From an uncultured Ignavibacteria bacterium (lineage in GTDB: Bacteria; Bacteroidota; Ignavibacteria; Ignavibacteriales; Melioribacteraceae), in contig CALGLM010000293.1 of the NCBI GenBank assembly GCA_937930275.1, positions 1 through 21,507 on the forward strand: a DNA stretch of 21,507 bases, in the 5' to 3' direction. Of the stretch, positions 15,048 to 21,507 are shown in pieces; positions within the stretch are counted from its first letter, which is position 1, and each line of letters begins with the position of its first letter. The notes under the pieces are model-generated. The model ran no database searches. It saw only the letters and a list, made by a program, of their open reading frames with translations, and was not told where the DNA came from. Position numbers and translations under genes: made by a program.

Positions 15048-16054
15048 GATCTGTTTATCGCTATTTTTTTTAGCATAAAAGTTTTACATATAACTAAAAA
15101 AATGATATAATTTTAAATGAATTTTCTTAATTTATTCTAAATAAACAGTTTTAATTTACTCTAATTATATCTTAAATCTTAAAGACTTTTATTTCAATTT
15201 TCTTTTCTTTAAGGTTAAACTACGTTTTTTAAGGTCATATTTTAAGTATTTTTATTTTCCGAATTAAACTAATATAAGTTTGCCAATAATACTATTTTAG
15301 CTTAAACCTTTACACATTGCTTCATATTTTTATGTTTTATTCAAGTTTATGTTTTTAAATAAACATCATATCCGATATTATACGACTATTTTTAATTCCC
15401 CACTACATCCTTTTCTGCCGCATTTAAATTCACTCGGTCATATCATTACATAAACGAGAACAACATCTTATAATTCGTTATAAATTAATAAGTTATAGGT
15501 GCTTTGATTAATCATTACAAACAATAATTAACTTCTATTACGAAAAAGTTGTTTACGGTACAATAATATTTAAAGGGGATTTATATAATTATTTTTAATT
15601 TTTTATAATTTTTATTTAGTTGCTCTAATTCAATAAAATAAAATTTATTATTTTATCAAATCCATAGCAAAAAAGGTTCGGGTTATAATTAAAGAATAAT
15701 TATTTATTAAATTTTTGTTTTTAACATTTGAAATGAACATTTAAATTAGAATAACTTAACATTGCTAAATTACAGCATATTTGTTTTTTTTTCATCAAAA
15801 TTACTTATAAAACTTTTTTAAGAAAATAAAATGATTACTAAATCATATTTTCTTTGGAAACAAAAATTAAGATAATTGATGTTTGTTAGTTTGTAGATTG
15901 CTTTTTCCGGTGGCTTAAAAGTCAAATTCACCCTCGTTTTTTTTGATTTTTATTTCATAAAGAAATAATTTTACAAATTCTATATTTCATTTTGAAATAC
16001 GATTTCTTAACTAATTATTTTACAACAAGTTAATATCATTTCAATTTGAAATTT
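15048..16054. other. About 1-kb AT-rich gene-free region between sigma-54 promoter and regulator gene
   Basis: No open frame of credible length on either strand. The sequence is extremely A/T-rich apart from small patches near 15660-15690 and 15897-15936. Visible items are three ATTTC-N5-GAAAT dyads near the regulator end (listed separately), AAGGT direct repeats at 15211 and 15231 with a reverse-oriented relative at about 15304-15314, and an AT-only hairpin at 15633-15656. The length is striking in a window where most gaps are below 30 bases. Possible roles are upstream activator sites, DNA bending for sigma-54 activation, or an unrecognised small RNA. Confidence 0.6.
15951..16052. promoter_or_regulatory. 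Three phased TTTC-N5-GAAA dyads, candidate regulator sites
   Basis: Dyads with arms TATTTC/GAAATA (15951-15967), TATTTC/GAAATA (15983-15999) and ATTTC/GAAAT (16038-16052) share one pattern, each with a five-base centre. Centres at 15959, 15991 and 16045 are 32 and 54 bases apart, near three and five helical turns, so all three face the same side of the DNA. They lie just past the response-regulator stop codon and about 0.9 kb upstream of the sigma-54 promoter. Low-complexity AT sequence makes chance dyads possible. Confidence 0.35.
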
Positions 16055-17386
16055 CTACAAAATACCGTATTGTTTTTTCTTCCTCCATAATGTTGTTTCC
16101 GAAATGCCCAAAATTTTTGCAGCCTCTTTTGGATTAGTCGTCATTTTTAAAACGCTTAAGATATGTTCTTTTTCCAAATCTTCTAATTTTGGAATATCTG
16201 TTTTAAAGGTTTTATTTTCAAAACTTTGTATTTCGTACGGAAGTAAATCGGTTGTAATATTTCCGTTTTTGGATAAAGCTTTAACTCTTCTAATTACATT
16301 TTCAAATTCTCTTATATTTCCGGGATATTCGTATTGCATCAGCAGTTTAACAGTATCTGCATTTACGTTATAGTTGGTATCGTTTCCCCCTTTATTTAAA
16401 AGATGCATCAGCAAAAGAGGAATATCTTCTTTTCTTTCACGCAAAGGAGGTAACTTTAAACGAACGGCACTAATTCTATAGAAAAAATCTTCACGCAAAT
16501 CACCCGAAGCTAAATCTTTTTCAATATCTCTATTAGTTGCGCTAATTACTCTAATTTGAATTTTCCTTGTAAAGCTTTCCCCTATTCTTTCGAATTCCAT
16601 ATTTTGCAAAAACCTTAATAATTTAACTTGCATAGGTTTTGGTAATTCGGCAACTTCGTCAAAAAATATAGTACCTTTATGTGCCATTTCCAATCTTCCC
16701 ACTCTATCTTTTATTGCACCCGTAAACGCACCTTTTGCGTGACCGAACAACTCGCTTTCAAATAAGTTTTCGGGAATTGCGGCACAGTTTATGGCTATAA
16801 AAGGGTAATCTTTACGATTACTGTTTTGATGAATGAACCTTGCCATCAGTTCTTTACCCGTACCGCTCTCTCCTTCTATTAATACCGGTATATCACTATC
16901 TGCAATATCTTTACTAATATTAATAATATCCAACATTTTATTGTTTTGGGTAATAATATTTTCATTGCCGTATAATTCATTAACCTGCAACTTTAAATCT
17001 CTAAGTTCTTTACTCATACAATGGTAATCGAATACTCTATCCACCAAGTATTGAAATTCTTTATTATTAAACGGCTTAGCAATATAATCGTAAGCTCCTT
17101 TTTTAATAGCTTCTACTGCAGTTTCAATCGAGCTGTATGCGGTCATCATAATTGCTGTTGTTTCGGCAGATATTTTTTTAAGCTCGGTTAATACTTCAAT
17201 TCCGTTTATCGGTTGCATTTTTAAATCAATAAAAGCAATATCAAAATAGGTCTCTCTAAATCGTTTTATTGCATCTAAGGGATTTGAAAAAATCTCTACT
17301 TGAAATCCTCGCGCACTTAATGATAATTCAATCATCTTTAAAATATTTATCTCATCATCTATAACCGCAATTTTCCCTTTTTGCAT
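16055..17386 (-). CDS. NtrC-family sigma-54-dependent response regulator
   Basis: A 443-residue activator with the full three-domain layout. Receiver 1-~120: acidic pair D10-D11, phospho-acceptor D54, T82 and K104. AAA+ domain ~143-375: Walker A GESGTGKE (172-179), the sigma-54-contacting GAFTGA loop intact at 219-224, Walker B GTIFFDE (238-244), and arginine-finger region FFYRISAVRLKLPPLRER. C-terminal Fis-type helix-turn-helix ~400-443 with EAAKILGISETTLWRKKKQ. When phosphorylated it should hydrolyse ATP to open sigma-54 promoter complexes. The kinase gene ends one base before this start, so both form one operon. The only sigma-54 promoter I found in the window lies about 1 kb downstream, before ppa. 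Confidence 0.95.
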   Translation of the reverse strand: MQKGKIAVIDDEINILKMIELSLSARGFQVEIFSNPLDAIKRFRETYFDIAFIDLKMQPINGIEVLTELKKISAETTAIMMTAYSSIETAVEAIKKGAYDYIAKPFNNKEFQYLVDRVFDYHCMSKELRDLKLQVNELYGNENIITQNNKMLDIINISKDIADSDIPVLIEGESGTGKELMARFIHQNSNRKDYPFIAINCAAIPENLFESELFGHAKGAFTGAIKDRVGRLEMAHKGTIFFDEVAELPKPMQVKLLRFLQNMEFERIGESFTRKIQIRVISATNRDIEKDLASGDLREDFFYRISAVRLKLPPLRERKEDIPLLLMHLLNKGGNDTNYNVNADTVKLLMQYEYPGNIREFENVIRRVKALSKNGNITTDLLPYEIQSFENKTFKTDIPKLEDLEKEHILSVLKMTTNPKEAAKILGISETTLWRKKKQYGIL

Positions 17387-17387
17387 T

Positions 17388-19217
17388 TTAATTCCTATTC
17401 AATTTAATAATAAAACAACTCCCTTTTCCAATTTCACTTTCTACAAATATTTCCCCTTTATGCAACTCTACAATTTCTTTTGCAATAGATAATCCTAAGC
17501 CTACACTACCTGGTATATTATCGTTAATTTGAACAAATTTATCAAATACTTTATTTACGTCTTTAGAACTCATTCCTATTCCGTTATCGCTAACCGAAAT
17601 ATAATTAAAATAATTATCTGTATATGCTTTAAGTTCAATTTTTCCGCCTTTATCAGTAAATTTTATCGAATTAGCCAAAATATTATCTAAAGCACGCAAT
17701 ATATAATCAAAATCAGCTTTTATGTATTTTATATCTGGTTCAATAGTACAATTAAATAATATTTTTTTCTCTTCAATTTGAAAATAAAAACTTTTTTGCA
17801 GGTTTTCAAACAAAGTTTTTATTTCTATATCTGTTACGTTTATTCTAATACTGTTAGATTCAAGTTTAGTAATTTCTAAAATTTCATGAACCAATTTTTT
17901 CAACCTGTTATAATCTTCTTTAATTGCAGTAATTATATTGTTTTGTTCGTTAGTTAACGCACCAACAATTCCGTCTTCAATAATTCCGAGTGCCATACCC
18001 ATGGAAGTCAAAGGAGTTTTTAATTCATGCGAAACTTTTCCGATAAATTCCGATTTTAATTTATCAATTTCTCTAAACTTAGTAATATCGTGAAATACAA
18101 AAACATACCCCGATAGCGAACTATCCGAAATTTTCACTAATGAACGAATAATCTTAAAATACTTTGTCCTTTCTTTTTTTGTATTAATCACAATTATATC
18201 GCTTAACGAATTATCTTTTAAGTTTTTTATTTGATGTGACTCAAAAAACTTGTTCTCGATAAACAATTGCATTAAGTTTTGATTCATAACATCAAAATCA
18301 AAAAACTCCAAAAACTCTTTATTTGCTTTGTATATACATAAGTTATCATCAGTAATTACAACAGGCTCGTTTATACTTTCTATAATGGTATCGGATTTTT
18401 GTTTTTCATATTGCATTTTATCCAAGTTCATTTTTTCATAACGTTCAAGTTTTTCACTCATGGAATTAAATTCAAATGCTAATTTTCCTAACTCATCAGG
18501 ATAACTGTTTTTAATCCTTTCGCTAAAATTTCCTTCGGCAATAAATCTAATACTTTTTATTAAATTTTTAAGTGGAGTAATTAAATAATTTGAAAATTTA
18601 ATACTGAAAAACAGACTAAACGCAATACCGAAAATTAAAAATATTACTAAAAAATTTGTTGTAGATTCAATAATTGAATCCGTTTTTTGAATTATTCCTT
18701 TTAGTATATCATTATTTATATCAAATATACCGTAACATTGAACTTTTATTCTATTAATATCTTTTAAAAATTCTTCGTTCTTTTTATCAAAACCTAAAAC
18801 ATTTAATCTTCCTGATTTATCGAGGTATCTTGTCGAATAAGTTTTTTTCAAAAACTCTATATAATCCGAATTTAAACTGTCTAACAAAACTTTTTCTTTT
18901 TTTGTAAATGCCGTTTCTTTTGCCTTTAAATACCAATATCCAAATTCGTTTTTTGCTTCCTTAAATAAACTGTCCCCTTTTATTAAATCGTCTCCGTAAA
19001 ATAAGTTTATTGCCAATATTTGTTTATCAATAGCTTTACCCATATTATCGGCAGCAACTATACTGCTATGGTTTTGTGCAATCGTTCGTTTTAGCGAAAT
19101 ATTTATTCTGTAAAAATTATAAACACCAAAAATGGTAATAATAACCATTATCAACAAAACCGTAAAAAATCCGAACAATATTTTATTACGGAGCGTTGAG
19201 TTTAACCATTTATACAT
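17388..19217 (-). CDS. Membrane sensor histidine kinase (HAMP-PAS-HisKA-HATPase)
   Basis: A 609-residue sensor kinase, partner of the adjoining NtrC-type regulator. Domains in order: membrane helix ~13-34; periplasmic helical sensor ~35-187 (four-helix-bundle type, no ligand motif seen); membrane helix ~188-207; HAMP ~208-262; PAS ~275-380 (SINEPVVITDDNLCIYKANKEF); HisKA with phospho-acceptor H397 in VSHELKTPLTSM; HATPase ~500-607 with N-box N512/N516, G1 DNGIGM (544-549) and G2 GLGLS (573-577). The HELKTPL context implies both kinase and phosphatase activity, as in EnvZ-like HisKA proteins. An AAGGA ribosome site precedes the ATG by about 5 bases. The signal is presumably envelope-related, since the sensor domain is periplasmic (inference). 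Confidence 0.94.
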   Translation of the reverse strand: MYKWLNSTLRNKILFGFFTVLLIMVIITIFGVYNFYRINISLKRTIAQNHSSIVAADNMGKAIDKQILAINLFYGDDLIKGDSLFKEAKNEFGYWYLKAKETAFTKKEKVLLDSLNSDYIEFLKKTYSTRYLDKSGRLNVLGFDKKNEEFLKDINRIKVQCYGIFDINNDILKGIIQKTDSIIESTTNFLVIFLIFGIAFSLFFSIKFSNYLITPLKNLIKSIRFIAEGNFSERIKNSYPDELGKLAFEFNSMSEKLERYEKMNLDKMQYEKQKSDTIIESINEPVVITDDNLCIYKANKEFLEFFDFDVMNQNLMQLFIENKFFESHQIKNLKDNSLSDIIVINTKKERTKYFKIIRSLVKISDSSLSGYVFVFHDITKFREIDKLKSEFIGKVSHELKTPLTSMGMALGIIEDGIVGALTNEQNNIITAIKEDYNRLKKLVHEILEITKLESNSIRINVTDIEIKTLFENLQKSFYFQIEEKKILFNCTIEPDIKYIKADFDYILRALDNILANSIKFTDKGGKIELKAYTDNYFNYISVSDNGIGMSSKDVNKVFDKFVQINDNIPGSVGLGLSIAKEIVELHKGEIFVESEIGKGSCFIIKLNRN

Positions 19218-19276
19218 AAAAATCCTTTTTCATAAAATATTACAAATATTAAGCCATATTATTTTATATCAACAAT

Positions 19277-19318
19277 AAAATAAAAATAGGTATTTAAATT
19301 ATATTATAAATACCTATT
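19277..19318 (-). terminator. Intrinsic terminator after the glucoamylase-like gene
   Basis: A perfect 12-bp inverted repeat, AATAGGTATTTA (19285-19296) with its complement at 19307-19318, loop of 10 bases. On the minus strand it is followed by TTT, A, TTTT, i.e. a T-rich tail. It lies 47 bases past the stop of the 19366-20703 gene and separates it from the histidine kinase gene. Confidence 0.75.
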
Positions 19319-19365
19319 AAACAAATACTACATACAAAGCTTTAGAAGCAAAACTAATACGTTCT

Positions 19366-20703
19366 TTATTTATTAAACAATTTTTCCAAACCTTTTTTTA
19401 TAATAGGGTCTTTCATTGTGTATTTCCAAACAAAACCGTTTTTGTAGTTTTCTATCATTATTACTATAGGACCTTGGTCAATACCTAAATAATCTGTACC
19501 TATCCAATTTGCTGTTGGGTTAAACGCATCTTTAAAGCCGTATTTTCCCCACAAACCTTCTTTACCATACTTGTGCAGTATATTTTTAATTGTAGGGATT
19601 ACTATTTCAGGAGCAAACACAATTGATGAAGCCGCTGCAGTAGGAGCAATAGTTCCGTCGTCAAAGTAATTAAAAATACTTCCGGAACTCCCTCTGCCCG
19701 CATACCACAAAAACTTATATTTTTCAAAATTATATTTTTCGCCTGGTCCGTCACAAGCAGTAATTCCCCAAGTCAGCGAATCATACCCTTTATAACCGTA
19801 TGGATTTTCAATGGAATACTGCTGTTGGGTTAATACTGCCCGACGTGAATTTTCAAAATAAGTGATTCCCAATTCTTTCGTATATTTATCATGTATGTCT
19901 CTAAAATCAACAAACATATGGCTAAACTGATGTCCGAATAAAGGCGGAAATAGAATATGTTTTAATCCCTTATAAGGTTCCTCAACACGGTACGAACTTA
20001 ACCATGTATCATAACCCTCTTCAATATTTTTATAATTAGAACCCGCTGCAATAATATACATTATTAAGGCTTCGTTATAACCTTTCCAACCAAAATTACT
20101 AAGTTGCTTTTCGGGGTCCCATTCCATTGCTATAGTACTTTTATACTCTCCTTCTTTATTTATACAGAAAAAATTCCAATCAACTTTATTTGTGACCGAA
20201 TCAGCCAATTGGCGTAGTAATTTTTCGCTTGGAGTATCTTTATCATAATACTGAACCGCAAAACGAATTCCTGCAAGCAATAACCCTGTATCTATAGAGG
20301 ATAATTCGCTTTTCCACATCCTTTTTCCGGTTTTCATATCTAAAAAGTGATAATAAAAACCCATATATCCGGTTGCGCTATCATTTTGACTTTGTTCGCT
20401 GTTTAGTAAAAATTTTAACAAGTTAAGGGTTAAGTTAACAGCTCTTTCTCTTTCAATCCATCTGTTTTCAACACCTATTGCCCAAACCGGAATCGCAAAA
20501 CCGGTTGCGGCAATACTTGCAGGGCTAAAATCAGTCGAACGGTCTTTCACTAATCCGTTTTCATAATTTACTTCGTTAATGAAATATAAAAAAGTTTTGT
20601 ACTGCAAACTATCAAGTAATACATTATCATCTGTTAATGTCCCGGTATTTTTGCCATATATCGAAAAACAGATAAGAATCATAAATAACATTATCTTTTT
20701 CAT
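19366..20703 (-). CDS. Secreted glucoamylase-family protein (PF10091-like, related to GH144 beta-1,2-glucanases)
   Basis: A 445-residue exported protein of (alpha/alpha)6-barrel type. Family landmarks are SPASIAATGFAIPVWAIG near the N-terminus, GYMGFYYHFLDMKTG, then WGITACDGPG, WYAGRGSSGS, FNPTANWIGTDYLGIDQGPIVIMIENY and a closing W near the end. These match the PF10091 'putative glucoamylase' family, which includes GH144 endo-beta-1,2-glucanases; true substrate (glucan linkage) cannot be read. Start choice: an upstream in-frame ATG at 20751 would precede the second Met with a stretch that hides the signal peptide. The ATG at 20703 gives MKKIMLFMILICFSIYG, a regular signal peptide, and follows GGGTAG. 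It ends at the hairpin terminator at 19277-19318. It shares strand with the PorV/PorQ-like gene 83 bases upstream. Confidence 0.85.
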   Translation of the reverse strand: MKKIMLFMILICFSIYGKNTGTLTDDNVLLDSLQYKTFLYFINEVNYENGLVKDRSTDFSPASIAATGFAIPVWAIGVENRWIERERAVNLTLNLLKFLLNSEQSQNDSATGYMGFYYHFLDMKTGKRMWKSELSSIDTGLLLAGIRFAVQYYDKDTPSEKLLRQLADSVTNKVDWNFFCINKEGEYKSTIAMEWDPEKQLSNFGWKGYNEALIMYIIAAGSNYKNIEEGYDTWLSSYRVEEPYKGLKHILFPPLFGHQFSHMFVDFRDIHDKYTKELGITYFENSRRAVLTQQQYSIENPYGYKGYDSLTWGITACDGPGEKYNFEKYKFLWYAGRGSSGSIFNYFDDGTIAPTAAASSIVFAPEIVIPTIKNILHKYGKEGLWGKYGFKDAFNPTANWIGTDYLGIDQGPIVIMIENYKNGFVWKYTMKDPIIKKGLEKLFNK

Positions 20704-20786
20704 ACTACCCGCAATTAATGTAATAAAAAAAAGGCATCTTATATAATGCAAATAATTAAGCCGCCGAATTAACTAAGGGGGGAGAG

Positions 20787-21506
20787 TTAAAACTGTATTC
20801 CTATACTAAATCTATGCGTTTTTTCTAATCTCCCGTAATCAGCCCAAGCATAATCAAAATGAATATTATAACCCGGGGTAAATTCGTACACTGCACCGGC
20901 TCCAAAAGTAAAACCTCCTTCACTATCATCCAACAATAAATCGCGGTATCCGGTACGTAACATAATTACGCCAAACATATCCCATTCAAAACCGATATTT
21001 ATTTTTTCATAATTATCGTTCGGATGAACTGCATCTACTGCTAAAATCACTTTATGTTGTGTAGATATTTGATACGGAACGGCAACACCTACCCTAAACA
21101 TGGTAGGTAATGAAAATTTATCCGTTCTTAGCTCTGCCGGAAGTTTATCGTTATCTCCGTTAATATCCGGATTATGGTCATAATCAATATATAAGTCTCT
21201 TCCGTCGTAACCTGCACGTGGTCCAAAATTAGATACACTTGCGCCTAATGTTACTCCCCCTTCTACAATTTCGTACTGTACGCCAAAATTTAATCCGAAG
21301 GTTGTTAAATTGCTATGCCAAATAGATTCGCTTATATAATTTAATGATAAACCTACTGAAACTCTATCCGTTAACATAAGTCCGTATCCCAACCCTAATG
21401 CAAAATTATTGACTGTATATTTTTCTCCGGTACCTTTTTCAAATTCAACAGTCCGAACATCAATTTCACCCGAGTTAAGCGAGGTTACCTGTAGCATAAA
21501 ACTACC
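20787..21506 (-). CDS. PorV/PorQ-family outer-membrane beta-barrel protein, 5'-truncated
   Basis: The frame stays open to the right edge (Gly-Ser-Phe precede the first Met at 21497), so the N-terminus and signal peptide are outside the window; 239 C-terminal residues are present. Alternating hydrophobic strands such as FALGLGYGLMLTDRVSVGLSLNY, TTFGLNFGVQYEI, GVTLGASVSNFGP and a last strand ending in Phe (HRFSIGIQF) describe an outer-membrane beta-barrel. The SVSNFGP and GFEWDMFGVIMLRTGYR segments fit the PorV/PorQ family of Ignavibacteria/Bacteroidota. PorV is the outer-membrane shuttle of the type IX secretion system, but this family has many paralogues, so a direct T9SS role is not proven. 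It may export or anchor partners like the tail-bearing protein at 2041-4317. Confidence 0.8.
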   Translation of the reverse strand, partial: GSFMLQVTSLNSGEIDVRTVEFEKGTGEKYTVNNFALGLGYGLMLTDRVSVGLSLNYISESIWHSNLTTFGLNFGVQYEIVEGGVTLGASVSNFGPRAGYDGRDLYIDYDHNPDINGDNDKLPAELRTDKFSLPTMFRVGVAVPYQISTQHKVILAVDAVHPNDNYEKINIGFEWDMFGVIMLRTGYRDLLLDDSEGGFTFGAGAVYEFTPGYNIHFDYAWADYGRLEKTHRFSIGIQF

Positions 21507-21507
21507 A

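Noticed and set aside
15633..15656. 9-bp AT-only inverted repeat (ATAAAATAA with its complement) as a terminator or binding site
   Set aside because: It consists only of A and T in a region of extreme A/T content, so chance pairing is likely, and no gene end is near.
15048..16054. A decayed protein gene filling the 1-kb gap
   Set aside because: Stops are dense in all frames and no extended family motif could be joined across frames; only a short patch near 15900 looks peptide-like.
20769..20790. TTAACT...AGTTAA inverted repeat with a G-rich loop at the end of the PorV/PorQ-like gene
   Set aside because: The 6-bp stem overlaps the stop codon and lacks a T-run; too weak to call a terminator.
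1..21507. Mobile elements, CRISPR arrays, tRNA or rRNA genes
   Set aside because: No transposase or integrase motifs, no regularly spaced identical repeats, and no cloverleaf or rRNA-like sequence were seen on either strand.

Overview
The window is one AT-rich bacterial chromosome segment (very low GC, densely packed genes, many short intergenic gaps). The best taxonomic reading is the Bacteroidota/Ignavibacteriota side of the FCB group. The evidence is a C-terminal sorting tail with the NYPNPFNPSTTI-type signature used by the type IX secretion system, a PorV/PorQ-family barrel, a Bacteroidota-style tonB-exbD-exbD-exbB cluster, and frequent lack of strong Shine-Dalgarno sites. The exact tail wording points to Ignavibacteria, but no marker gene is present to prove this. 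An ADP-forming acyl-CoA synthetase and a Na+-decarboxylase beta subunit suggest fermentative or anaerobic energy metabolism (inference).

Layout. Positions 2-4317 (+ strand): the 3' two-thirds of an ADP-forming acetyl/acyl-CoA synthetase, a secreted VanX-like D-Ala-D-Ala dipeptidase, and a T9SS-exported protein with seven ~55-residue repeats (probable seven-bladed propeller). Two converging transcripts end in separate hairpins at 4334-4481. Positions 4517-6891 (- strand): an S9 prolyl-oligopeptidase-type peptidase followed by a YkvA-like membrane protein. Positions 7050-8637 (- strand): OadG-like and OadB-like subunits of a Na+-translocating decarboxylase, ending at a clear intrinsic terminator. 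Between the Na+-pump genes and the next cluster lies a 93/94-bp tandem repeat whose two copies fold alike and show a compensatory base-pair change.

Positions 8862-15007 (- strand) form one tight cluster in transcription order: inorganic pyrophosphatase, ExbB/TolQ, two ExbD, TonB, a small two-helix membrane protein, a PstS-like lipoprotein and a large TPR protein. A textbook sigma-54 -24/-12 promoter sits about 25 bases upstream of the pyrophosphatase start. It is preceded by a ~1-kb AT-rich gene-free stretch. On the far side of that gap is a two-component pair (16055-19217, - strand): a membrane histidine kinase and an NtrC-type AAA+ response regulator, exactly the class of activator a sigma-54 promoter needs. 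The simplest model is that this pair controls the pyrophosphatase/TonB cluster; this is inference from position and promoter type.

Positions 19366-21506 (- strand): a secreted PF10091-type glucoamylase/beta-glucanase-like protein with a strong terminator, and a 5'-truncated PorV/PorQ-family outer-membrane protein running off the right edge. No tRNA, rRNA, CRISPR array, transposase or phage gene was seen.
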